Assembly (NCBI RefSeq): GCF_006716425.1
Contig: NZ_VFOZ01000001.1
Span: forward strand, 5,146,001-5,210,000
Length of the DNA: 64,000 nt
Reading direction: 5' to 3'
DNA from: Actinoallomurus bryophytorum
GTDB lineage: Bacteria; Actinomycetota; Actinomycetes; Streptosporangiales; Streptosporangiaceae
Within the stretch, counting starts at the first letter, position 1. Each line of letters opens with the position of its first letter. The notes under the pieces were generated by a model. That model did no database searches and had not been told where the DNA came from. It saw nothing but the letters and a program-made list of their open reading frames with translations. A program made the translations under genes and the position numbers. Positions 56,526 to 64,000 of this stretch are shown here, in pieces.

Positions 56526-56624
56526 ACAAGATCGCAACATCCGAGCACCCACCGAGCACCCAGCGTTCCGCCAGCACGGCCATCGTCGGGCGCAGGTCAT
56601 GGCGAAGGGCTCCTGTCCGAAACC
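56526..56624 (+). repeat. Dispersed 98-bp repeat, copy 2
   Basis: Matches 46247-46344 in order and spacing (ACATCCGAGCACCCA, CATCGTCG, CCTGTCCGAAACC). It lies close to an IS relic, as copy 1 does, so it may be part of a mobile element end. Confidence 0.65.
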
Positions 56625-56786
56625 CCACAGGCCTGGGGGAAGGCCGCCCCGGTCGACGGCCGCCGACCGCACGTGCGATGACCTCGACGTGTCAAGGTCT
56701 TACTAATTATGTTCTGACCTGCGGTTTTTCGAGGTTTCGCAGGTCAGCGCTGTACGTCGATGTTCGGTGACGCTTGTTCGGGACGG

Positions 56787-56990
56787 TCACACACCGGTTC
56801 CACCCGGCCCGGCGCCCTTGCCCACGATCAGCTCCAGCCTGCCGCCGGAGAGATGGTCGACGGTCGCGTTGTCCTCGGCGACGCGCACCGGGTCGAGCAT
56901 CGACAGCACGGTCACGCCGGTGAACAACCGGATCCTGCTGGTCAGCGCCGCGACGTGTGCCAGCACAACCGGTGGCGCACTCGGCAGGGA
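56787..56990 (-). pseudogene. Luciferase-like monooxygenase fragment
   Basis: The minus strand encodes AALTSRIRLFTGVTVLSMLD, then PVRVAEDNATVDHLSGGRLE and LIVGKGAG before a stop at 56787. This is the conserved early part of LLM-class flavin-dependent oxidoreductases. The remaining three quarters of the gene are absent. Confidence 0.7.
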
Positions 56991-57133
56991 CGGTGCTCAA
57001 CTGGAGATTGCCGTCCGGGACCTGAGCGCAGCGGGCTTACCGGGTCAGCGGTCTCGCGGGTGACCGGGCGTGGGACACCGGACGGGCCAAGTCGGACCGG
57101 AGCCGGTGTAGCGATCAGCCGAGCCAGGTGAGG

Positions 57134-58396
57134 TCAACTGACGGTGACGGGGTGCCGGACGACGGCGTCGAACAGGTAGCCCAGGGTGTTGTAGCGGGCG
57201 GTGTCGGGCTGGGCGTGGCCGGTCTCGTCGACGGCGCGGGCGAGCAGTTCGTAGGGGCCCTGGTGCGCGGGGCGCCATGGGAAGGTCCAGCGCAGCCAGG
57301 CACGGTGGCCCTCTTGCTCTTGGCGATGCGCTTGGTGCCAGGTCGTACCGCCGTCGGTGCTGATCTCCACTCGGAGAATCCGGCCGTTGCCGGACCACGA
57401 GCGGCCGTGCAGCATGTGGGTCCGGCCCGCGCTGAGCTGGGCCTGCCGGGGCAGCTCGAAGGCGCTCTTGGTGACCTGGCGGGTGATCGGCGGGCTGCCC
57501 TCGGCCGGGTAACCGGGGCCGAACAACCGGTAGTACTGGGTGTCCCACGGCGATGACAGTTGGTGGTCGGAGACCTGGATGTCGCCGACCCACTTGATGG
57601 AGGCGATGCCGATCCAGTTGGGGACCACCAGCCGTACGGGGAAGCCGTGGTCGGGTGGCAGCGGTTCGCCGTTCATCTCATAGGCCAGTAGGACGTCCCG
57701 CGACGCCTTGGTGACCGGCAGCGGACGGCGGACGTGGCCATGGTTCACGCCGGCGTCGGTCCACTCGTCGTCGAGCCCACGCGGCATGACGTCCACGGCA
57801 TGGTGGCTCAGGCCGGCCAGCTCCAGTACTGTCCGCAACGGTACGCCGCGCCAGCGGGCGACGCCGACCGCGCCCAGGCCCCATGCGGTTCCGGTGACCG
57901 TCTGCTGCTGCTGGCTGGTGTAGAAGCTGCGGCCGTTGCCGGTGCACTCGATGAACGCCGTGACCGTCTCGGCCGGGAGCCTGCGCAGCTGGTCGTAGTC
58001 GAACTCGATCGGGGCCGCCTCCGTGGGGGCGCCGCGCAGCCCGGTGCCCCACAGCTTCAACCGCCAGGTCGCGGCCTCGATGAGGGGGGTACGAGTGTGG
58101 TCGCGCACGAAGAATCGGTCGATGGGGGTGGTGTATCCCTGTCCCTGCATCGCCTCCCACTTCATCTCTGCGTTGCTGCCGAACACCGTGAACAGCTCCG
58201 GTGGCAACGGCTTCACGATCGGCTCCGACGTGTCGTCCGCCGACGCCGAGCCCGCCATTCCCCCCACCAGACCCAGACCGGCTCCCGCCCCGGCCATGGC
58301 CGTATAGCGCAGCAGACTGCGCCGTGATATCCCTCCGGCACCACGTGGAGCACGGTCTCGCTCGTACGACGACCCGTCGATGAGATCAACACCCAT
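57134..58396 (-). CDS. Tat-exported sulfite oxidase-like molybdopterin enzyme
   Basis: A 420-residue exported oxidoreductase. A Tat signal (GGISRRSLLRYTAMAGAGAG, cleavage near SASAD) is followed by the SuOx molybdopterin domain with the Mo ligand Cys151 in FIECTGNGR and HGFPVRLVVPNWIG. A C-terminal Mo-co dimerisation domain follows (GNGRILRVEISTDGGTTW, WRWTF-like strand, ARAVDETGHAQPD). It lacks a heme domain, so electrons must go to another carrier, as in bacterial sulfite dehydrogenases. The substrate could be sulfite or another oxoanion. ATG 58396 has GAGGG upstream; a longer start at 58435 is less likely. Confidence 0.9.
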   Translation of the reverse strand: MGVDLIDGSSYERDRAPRGAGGISRRSLLRYTAMAGAGAGLGLVGGMAGSASADDTSEPIVKPLPPELFTVFGSNAEMKWEAMQGQGYTTPIDRFFVRDHTRTPLIEAATWRLKLWGTGLRGAPTEAAPIEFDYDQLRRLPAETVTAFIECTGNGRSFYTSQQQQTVTGTAWGLGAVGVARWRGVPLRTVLELAGLSHHAVDVMPRGLDDEWTDAGVNHGHVRRPLPVTKASRDVLLAYEMNGEPLPPDHGFPVRLVVPNWIGIASIKWVGDIQVSDHQLSSPWDTQYYRLFGPGYPAEGSPPITRQVTKSAFELPRQAQLSAGRTHMLHGRSWSGNGRILRVEISTDGGTTWHQAHRQEQEGHRAWLRWTFPWRPAHQGPYELLARAVDETGHAQPDTARYNTLGYLFDAVVRHPVTVS

Positions 58397-58614
58397 GAGC
58401 CGATATTCCCTCACAATCCCTATAAATGGAACCAATTTAGTAGAGAATGTCTGGCCGGCTGGCGGGCGGCGCCTGGCAGCGGAAGTGCGCCTGTCCGTGT
58501 TCTGGCGTGGACCATCGGTGATGTGTCCACTTGCGTTGATTCCTTGCGGCCAGGCGACACGTTCGGTGCGGTAGGTCGCACGGCCTCGGCTGTCGTGGGC
58601 CGATCGCGCGATGA

Positions 58615-59422
<808 letters not shown>

Positions 59423-60274
59423 ATGCGACATAACCGCACGATCATCCAGGCCCTTGTGGGAGCCACCGCTGTCACTGGGGGAATGATCACGCTCGTGCCC
59501 GCGGCGTGGGCCACAACCATTCCCGTGGCGTGCAGCGAAAGCGCTCTCGTCTCCGCCGTCAACCTCGCCAACTCCACCCCGGCCAAGGACACCCTCGCCC
59601 TGGCGTCGGGCTGTACGTACAGGATGACCTCCAGCCATGGCGGCCTCGCCGACGCACTGCCGGTCATCACCACCCCGATCGAAATGATCGGCCCCGCGAC
59701 CATCAGCCGCGCCTCGCTGCTGCCCTTCCGTATCGCCGAGGTCAGCTCGACCGGTGACCTCACCCTCACCACAGCGGTCGCACTCACCAACGGCAGCGCC
59801 CTTGGTGACGGTGGCGCCATCCTGAACCACGGCGCGGTGACCCTCACCGGCAGCAGGCTGAGTGGCAACCACGCCACGGGCAACGGCGGTGGCCTGGCCA
59901 ACGCCGACACCCCCTCTGGCACCGCGCCCGCCGCGACGTTCACCAACAGCCCGGTGTCCACCAACAGCGCATTGCTGAGCGGCGGCGGCATCTACAACGG
60001 CCGGAGGGGGACGCTGACGACCACCGGCGTCTCCGGCAGTCCGATGTTCATGACCGGTAACACCGCAACGCTCCGGGGCGGCGGCATAGCCGCGGTCAGC
60101 TCCACCGCGACCACCCTCACCCAGACCGCCGTGACCGCCAACAACGCCGCCCTGAACGCCGGTGGCGTCTATCGCCAAGGCGGCACCATGACCACCACCA
60201 GCTCGCCGATCAGTGCCAATACCACGAACAACTGCGTCGGCAGCTCCCCGGCGGTACCTACCTGCACCGGATAA
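59423..60274 (+). CDS. Secreted right-handed beta-helix (Pmp-like) protein
   Basis: A 283-residue exported protein. The signal peptide (ALVGATAVTGGMITLVPAAW, cleavage near ATT) precedes repeated strands with GNGGGLAN, LSGGGIYN and RGGGIAAV. These short Gly-rich turns followed by N, V and T ladders are typical of chlamydial Pmp-like or pectate-lyase-type parallel beta-helices. Such proteins serve as adhesins or sugar-binding surface proteins. No catalytic residues are evident. ATG 59423 is chosen for the signal peptide; the longer frame upstream lies in AT-rich DNA. A 37-residue hydrophobic peptide gene follows 61 bp later on the same strand. Confidence 0.75.
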   Translation: MRHNRTIIQALVGATAVTGGMITLVPAAWATTIPVACSESALVSAVNLANSTPAKDTLALASGCTYRMTSSHGGLADALPVITTPIEMIGPATISRASLLPFRIAEVSSTGDLTLTTAVALTNGSALGDGGAILNHGAVTLTGSRLSGNHATGNGGGLANADTPSGTAPAATFTNSPVSTNSALLSGGGIYNGRRGTLTTTGVSGSPMFMTGNTATLRGGGIAAVSSTATTLTQTAVTANNAALNAGGVYRQGGTMTTTSSPISANTTNNCVGSSPAVPTCTG

Positions 60275-60335
60275 CCGCCCGCCTTCCACCCTCACTCAAT
60301 CGATGCAACGCCCCCTCCAAGAAGGAGTATCTGAC

Positions 60336-60449
60336 ATGGGAATACCCATCCTCGGTGGCCTCGTCGACTCTGTCGTCGGCATCCTCACCGGCACCGCCCA
60401 CGGAATCATCGGCGCCGCCGGCGCCGTCATCTCCTCCCTCATCGGCTAG
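60336..60449 (+). CDS. 37-residue hydrophobic peptide
   Basis: A very short gene with AAGGAG at 60322-60327 set 8 bp before ATG 60336. The product is almost entirely Gly, Ile, Val, Leu, Ala, Ser and Thr, with one Asp and one His. It begins MGIPILGGLVDSVVGIL and ends ISSLIG. The spacing of the polar residues suggests a membrane-seeking amphipathic helix. Such peptides include leaderless bacteriocins, type I toxins and small membrane regulators; it has no leader, no Cys and no basic residues, which is unusual for a bacteriocin. It follows the secreted beta-helix gene on the same strand. Confidence 0.6.
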   Translation: MGIPILGGLVDSVVGILTGTAHGIIGAAGAVISSLIG

Positions 60450-60949
60450 ATCCGAACCTGCCAGGCATCGTTCATACCTGGCGGCTCCTACCTAGATGAA
60501 GGCCTCTGAGCCTCCAGTGCCTCAACAGCGATCCGACCGCCAAGCGCAGCGACGCCTGGCGGTCGTTCGCCGCACGGAGGAGGTCACGAGGAACGTCTCA
60601 GGAAACTACCGGCGAGCAAATCGCGCTCAAGCGAACGGGCACGGTTCATGCGCGAAGTCGCATCGCCCGAGCGCCGCACCATCGGACCATCGTGAACTCC
60701 CATGGCGCGCACCTCCCCGCAGGAGCATTCTGATTTACCTCCTGTGCGTGCGGCAGCCTCGGGCAGCTACTGGACCGCAGCGGCGGGCGGAGCTTGCTGG
60801 GCTCGATTGGAGGCGGAGATGATCGCATTGATGGCGTCGAGGCCGGGCATTGGCGATAGCGAGCTGCGGGGCGCGGAGATGGCGCCAACCACGGTCGGGA
60901 TGCGCCGGCTGAGAAGTTCTTGGCCGACACCATGAACGAGTCGCCCCGT
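60450..60949. other. Gap with a decayed gene fragment
   Basis: No intact gene. Bases 60790-60935 hold a degraded copy of the small-protein family at 62456-62920. The rest has only short chance frames. Confidence 0.45.
60790..60935 (-). pseudogene. Fragment of the 62456 gene family
   Basis: The minus strand reads SPMPGLDAINAIISASNRAQ, which matches HPLPDLDAIDAVLAASDRAQ of the gene at 62456-62920. The remaining family sequence is lost. The two copies flank the MerR-like gene region. Confidence 0.6.
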
Positions 60950-61270
60950 TCAGTGATCTTGGAGTGACCGAGTGTTGTTGGGTCGTTGGGCTTCGGCGAG
61001 TTGGTCTTCGAGGATGATGATGCGGCAGGCGGCGTCCAGCGGGGTGCCATCGTCGAGGAGTTCGCGGGCGCGGGCGGCCAGGCGGAGCTGGTAGCGGGAG
61101 TAGCGCCGGTGGCCGCCCGGCGAGCGCTGCGGGGTGATCAGCTTCGCCTCGTCCAGGCTGCGCAGGAATCCCGGGGTGGTGCCGAGCATCTCCGCGGCGC
61201 GGCCCATGGTGTAGGCGGGGTAGTCGTCATCGTCGAACTTGTCGGCCATGCTCTGCTCGGCTTGATCCAT
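60950..61270 (-). CDS. MerR-type helix-turn-helix regulator
   Basis: A 106-residue protein with a MerR DNA-binding domain: YTMGRAAEMLGTTPGFLRSL, then DEAKLITPQRSPGGHRRYSR, typical of the HspR-like or excisionase-like MerR subgroup. A short helix (residues 80-100) could form a dimer. There is no effector domain. GGAGG is placed 8 bp before ATG 61270. An acidic N-terminus (ADKFDDDDYPAY) is unusual. The neighbours are small proteins of unknown role; a heat-shock or morphogenesis function is only an analogy. Confidence 0.85.
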   Translation of the reverse strand: MDQAEQSMADKFDDDDYPAYTMGRAAEMLGTTPGFLRSLDEAKLITPQRSPGGHRRYSRYQLRLAARARELLDDGTPLDAACRIIILEDQLAEAQRPNNTRSLQDH

Positions 61271-61288
61271 TGAACCTCCACATCATGA

Positions 61289-61316
61289 GGGCCCCGGTGC
61301 CGTAGCACCGGGGCCC
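61289..61316. terminator. Bidirectional-looking hairpin terminator
   Basis: A perfect 12-bp stem (GGGCCCCGGTGC / GCACCGGGGCCC) with loop CGTA, followed on the plus strand by AGGGTTTT. It sits between the 61323-61604 frame and the MerR gene, both on the minus strand. Confidence 0.7.
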
Positions 61317-61322
61317 AGGGTT

Positions 61323-61604
61323 TTAGGTATCAACACCATCTACCGACGAGGACGTCGGCTTGTCGTATCCGCACCGGCCATCTGAGACGGCGCGGAGTGC
61401 GGGGATCGCGTAAGCGTGACCGAAGACCACCTTTCGTTCCGATGGGACTGCGGTACCCGCGCGGCGGAACACAACCGGCAGCGGGCGATCCGACGGCGTA
61501 TGACCCTCCCCTTCTCCTCTGATCTTCCTCAAAACCTTTCCGTACCGGCCCGGACCTTCTGGAACACGAACCTCGTCCCAGCGCGTCCGACGGCCGCTTG
61601 CCAC
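61323..61604 (-). CDS. Hypothetical protein, possible
   Basis: A 93-residue frame whose stop lies 6 bp before a strong hairpin, which is the main support. The product contains DEVRVPEGPGRYGKVLRKIR, a middle part LPVVFRRAGTAVPSERKVVF and an acidic tail. It has no recognisable domain. Its N-terminal codons overlap a non-coding-looking direct repeat (61551-61650), and a similar peptide (LDALGRGWQVPEGPEISG) can be read from the second copy. It may be a fragment of a duplicated gene. Confidence 0.35.
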   Translation of the reverse strand: MASGRRTRWDEVRVPEGPGRYGKVLRKIRGEGEGHTPSDRPLPVVFRRAGTAVPSERKVVFGHAYAIPALRAVSDGRCGYDKPTSSSVDGVDT

Positions 61605-61786
61605 CGCCCGGAGCCACTTCCCTCAACTTGGCCCCGGCGCACCTGACGTCTAACTTCCCACTTCACTGCGACCCGGAGATTTCCGGACCTTCTGGGACCT
61701 GCCAACCTCGCCCCAGCGCGTCCAACGGGCCATCCGTCACTGCCCGGAGCCACCTACCGTTACCAAGCCCCAGCGCACCTGACGTC
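61551..61786. repeat. Imperfect direct repeat, about 100 bp twice
   Basis: Copies at 61551-61650 and 61684-61786. Shared blocks in order are CGGACCTTCTGG, CCAGCGCGTCC, GCCCGGAGCCAC and GCGCACCTGACGTC. The period is about 134 bp. No gene explains both copies. Confidence 0.7.
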
Positions 61787-62455
61787 GTGCTCACCATGTC
61801 CACGGGTAGTTCGTTGTCTCCCGTGCCTCTTTGATGTTCTCTTCTCTCGCGACATCGGGAACACTACCCAGCACGACAGCGAATGTCTACTCCGGCCACA
61901 TAAGATTTTCTTTGGCTCTTCGTCACCGCGGTCCCCTCACCGGTGAGCGTCCTCAGCCCACGGTGTCCTCGCCCGGGGGTCTGACCAGCCCCGCGCGATC
62001 AGCGGTCGATGGTCAGCCGGCGTAGGGTGCCCTGTTCGTCCTCGTTGGTGAGGTGAGGTGGGTGGCTGTACACCTTCAGCATCCCCAGGCGAGTAGGCCG
62101 GCGAGCGCGGCCACGGTGACGAGGTCCTCCCCGCCACGGATCAGCAAGATGGGGTTCGCTCGTCTGCTCGCCGCGCATCCGGATGCGCGTGGCGCTAGTG
62201 ATGACGCCGTACGGTACGCGTCCCGATCTCCCCGCGGTCAAGCGTGTCTGCCACGATCGAGGCCTGCCGCTGACAGTGGACGAGGCGTGGGGACCACATC
62301 TGCCGTTCCATCGATGAGCGGCTCACGGCCCAACCTAACGATGGTGGTGGTTGGCGGTGGAGGATGGACAGGCTCCGGAATATCCGATGCTCCAGGACCG
62401 TGCGCCGACTACTCGGCCGGAGTCGGTCTTGCCGGGTCGCAGGGAGCGCAGACGT
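61787..62455. other. Gap without a recognised gene
   Basis: Several short frames exist on both strands, one of them on the minus strand (61999-62241) ending LTNEDEQGTLRRLTIDR, but none has a ribosome site or a recognisable motif. I see nothing I can name. Confidence 0.4.
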
Positions 62456-62920
62456 TCAGCGGTCGCCGGTTCGAGTGACGGCTCTGGGCCGGTGCGTCTG
62501 GCCGTGAGGGCGTGGTGGGAGAACGTGGGCGACGGGTTCGTCCAGGCGGGGTTTGAGCTGCTGGTGCCGTTCCTTGGCTTCTTCGACGGTGAGGCCGAGG
62601 ATCGCGGCGATCTGTTCCCATCCCATGGCTGATGCTTGCGCGGCATCGAGCAGACGCGCTTCGGTCTGGTCCATGTCCAGGCGGGCCGCCTCCAGGACCA
62701 CCAGTGCGGCGGCCACCTCCATCGGCTGGGGTTGGTCGCCGGGGCCTCGTTGGGCTCGATCAGAGGCGGCGAGGACCGCGTCGATGGCATCCAGGTCGGG
62801 CAGGGGATGCTCTATGAGGTCCCACAGGACCTGATCCGCACCGGTGGCGTAGCGCGGTGTCAGGTAGGCGCGGGCGGCGCGCACCATCTCCGGCGACGGT
62901 GCAGGCAGCCACGTCCTCAT
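62456..62920 (-). CDS. Small helical protein of unknown function
   Basis: A 154-residue soluble protein. The N-terminus (WLPAPSPEMVRAARAYLTPR) is followed by an Asp/Ala-rich helix (LPDLDAIDAVLAASDRAQRG), a long helix (VAAALVVLEAARLDMDQTEA) and a short helix-turn-helix-like part (ASAMGWEQIAAILGLTVEEA). The last 30 residues are Pro/Arg-rich. The HTH-like block suggests nucleic-acid binding, but I cannot assign a family. ATG 62920 has GTGAGGAC upstream; ATG 62932 is possible. A fragment of a paralogue is at 60790-60935. Confidence 0.6.
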   Translation of the reverse strand: MRTWLPAPSPEMVRAARAYLTPRYATGADQVLWDLIEHPLPDLDAIDAVLAASDRAQRGPGDQPQPMEVAAALVVLEAARLDMDQTEARLLDAAQASAMGWEQIAAILGLTVEEAKERHQQLKPRLDEPVAHVLPPRPHGQTHRPRAVTRTGDR

Positions 62921-62924
62921 GTCC

Positions 62925-63122
62925 TCACCCATGGCGAAGCCGGCCCGATGACGGTTCAGGGCCGCTGGTCATGAGCGCGCTCGTCTCGCCCAGCGAGATA
63001 GACGGTCCGCACGGGAGCCTGTCGCAGGGTGGCCGGTTATCGGTCTGCGGGCTCGGAGGGTGGAGGCAAGGGCGATCATCTCGGTGACCAGTCCGGGAAT
63101 GTTCCCAGGCGATGGTGCCCAT
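62925..63122 (-). CDS. Doubtful small open frame
   Basis: A 65-codon frame that starts at ATG 63122 behind a good AAGGAG. The first residues are MGTIAWEHSRTGHRDDR; the remainder is Pro/Ser-rich and looks like chance. In the next frame the same DNA reads GLVTEMIALASTLRARRPIT, which is more protein-like, so the gene may be frameshifted. It lies just upstream of the 62456 gene. Confidence 0.3.
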   Translation of the reverse strand: MGTIAWEHSRTGHRDDRPCLHPPSPQTDNRPPCDRLPCGPSISLGETSALMTSGPEPSSGRLRHG

Positions 63123-63402
63123 GACCGACTCCTTCGGAGTAATGAGTCGAGGCTTGCAAGGGGAAGGTCTTCCGGGCCGGTCCATGGCAGGCGCCCGATC
63201 GCCCGTGGGAGGGGGCGCTGCTCTGGTGTCCGCTCACCCCTGAGCCAACCTCAGCGGAGCCATGCGGGAAACAGCCGATTCCGGAAAGGGCCATCACCAC
63301 AATCGATCACGATGCGTTCTGCATCAGGGGCGACGGCGGCTCTGGGCAGCCAAGCGTGGGCTGAGCATGAACCCGGTTCTTGCGGGCCGGGGAACGGACC
63401 GG
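63123..63402. other. Intergenic stretch with an upstream module
   Basis: No gene is recognised. Bases 63259-63310 resemble 63786-63837, a 52-bp segment that lies upstream of the UBP zinc-finger gene. Each copy sits 70-190 bp before a minus-strand start, so they may be related promoter modules. Confidence 0.4.
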
Positions 63403-63837
63403 TCAGACCAGACGCTGGTGCACGTAGCACCATCTCCACCGCGGGCCCGGCGCTACGGCCGCGGCGATCGGATGGTGGGTCTTTTCGTAGTGGGCCTTGG
63501 CGTGCTGGTTGGGTGAACCGTCCGAACACCCGACCCGGCCACAGGTCAGGCAGATCAACAGGATCGCCCGGCGGTCCTCGTCGGCCCGGCAGTCCGGGCA
63601 GAAGCTGGTCTGAGGGGTGACCGGTGTTAGGCCGTCGAGGTGCTCACAGTGTGGCGCCTGGCCGTTCGCGCTGACCGCGGCGGCGTCCAGGGCCTCGGTC
63701 TGGTTGGGGACCATCACAGGTTCCTTCGTCATACTGGGGAGACCGGGCACGGGCCCGGCTGGTCCTCTCAGTCAAGCCCGCCGGTGTCATGTCGGAAACA
63801 CCTGACCCGGCCAAAGCCCATCACCACAGCCGATCAC
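63259..63837. repeat. Two related 52-bp upstream modules
   Basis: Copies at 63259-63310 and 63786-63837, direct orientation, sharing GGAAACA and CCATCACCACA followed by CGATCAC. They flank the UBP zinc-finger gene and lie upstream of minus-strand starts. Confidence 0.45.
63403..63714 (-). CDS. UBP-type zinc-finger protein
   Basis: A 103-residue protein made almost entirely of a UBP (ZnF-UBP) zinc finger. Ligands visible are Cys23 and His25 (HCEHLDG), Cys39 and Cys42 (FCPDCRA), the CLTCGRVGC block, and several His in NQHAKAHYEKTHHP. In eukaryotes this domain binds the ubiquitin C-terminus; the bacterial versions are common in actinobacteria and their partner is unknown. ATG 63714 is preferred because AAGGAA precedes it; ATG 63732 is an alternative. 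The final residues (WRWCYVHQRLV) match the typical end of the domain. Confidence 0.88.
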   Translation of the reverse strand: MVPNQTEALDAAAVSANGQAPHCEHLDGLTPVTPQTSFCPDCRADEDRRAILLICLTCGRVGCSDGSPNQHAKAHYEKTHHPIAAAVAPGPRWRWCYVHQRLV

Positions 63838-64000
63838 CCGCCAATGCCGGTGAGGAGACTGCCTGCACGGACCTAAGTGGAGGTCCAAGGGGCTTGATCT
63901 CTCCCCAAACCATGGTGCTGTGATGCAGAATTCAATTCACCTGTCACATCGGCACCGGCCGCGTCCATGGTGTGGTTCCTGCTAGGCAGCAAAGCGCCTG

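Larger units (their letters stand above)
56192..57133. other. Gap with IS, repeat and luciferase-like relics
   Basis: No intact gene in 942 bp. The left 130 bp are the probable promoter of the carboxylase. Then come a transposase fragment (56325-56465), a dispersed repeat (56526-56624) and a piece of a luciferase-like monooxygenase (56787-56990). Confidence 0.55.

Noticed and set aside
60600-60680. Possible third copy of the 98-bp repeat
   Set aside because: Only short translated similarity to the copy at 56526 (GSCAK versus GSCPK); the DNA does not align over more than a few bases.

Overview
The window is high-GC DNA from a filamentous actinomycete, probably Streptosporangiales or Streptomycetales. 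The evidence is strong GC bias at third codon positions, GTG and TTG starts, many Tat-exported and secreted enzymes, LacI-type sugar operators, sigma/anti-sigma pairs, a LAL-type LuxR relic, TTA codons in a few regulatory or exported genes, and a single-chain 1831-residue acyl-CoA carboxylase. No rRNA, tRNA or CRISPR array was seen. The species cannot be named from the sequence.

Layout. 1-3.4 kb: a YiaA-like membrane protein, a two-component pair (histidine kinase and LuxR-type regulator), and a WXG100-like membrane protein. 3.6-13 kb: carbohydrate and detoxification genes. These are a Tat-exported GH2 exo-beta-glucosaminidase-like enzyme with two inserted discoidin-type modules, an SRPBCC protein, an epoxide hydrolase, a LysR relic cut by a decayed IS630 element, and a secreted GH76 alpha-1,6-mannanase; the two glycosidases carry LacI-type palindromes. 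13-18.7 kb: MarR/MscS divergent pair, HAD dehalogenase, SDR, peroxiredoxin and a secreted lactonase-like propeller. 18.9-25.1 kb: a sigma factor with a small zinc-finger partner, an overlapping operon (GT2, DUF2064, methyltransferase), and a divergent molybdopterin oxidoreductase with a large membrane protein; a CTTACGGA motif recurs in these promoter regions. 25.5-31.6 kb: small secreted proteins, a lipoprotein/membrane pair, a beta-lactamase-like serine hydrolase, and a TetR/epoxide hydrolase pair whose start codons sit inside one 44-bp palindrome.

31.9-37.5 kb is the most interesting segment. After a decayed LAL regulator comes a 49-codon gene with a perfect ribosome binding site and a C-terminus containing Ala-Trp-Tyr-Leu. 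It is followed by an M29 metallopeptidase with intact metal ligands, a cytochrome P450 and an MFS exporter. This looks like a compact P450-type ribosomal-peptide (RiPP) cassette that I cannot assign to a described class.

37.5-46.5 kb is a decayed zone with a frameshifted membrane protein, an ECF sigma/propeller/lipoprotein operon, relics of IS701 and of one rve-type (IS481/IS3-like) family, LuxR tails, and a MarR-controlled SDR with a double operator. 46.5-50.3 kb holds a translationally coupled pair: a 220-residue protein of unknown fold and a 1034-residue CHAT protease with intact His/Cys, plausibly a conflict or cell-death module. 50.7-56.2 kb is the single-chain carboxylase. 56.3-60.5 kb has more IS and luciferase-like relics, a Tat-exported sulfite-oxidase-like enzyme, an AT-rich stretch, a secreted beta-helix protein and a 37-residue hydrophobic peptide. 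60.5-64 kb has a MerR-like regulator, a duplicated small-protein family, a UBP-type zinc-finger protein and several unexplained non-coding direct repeats.
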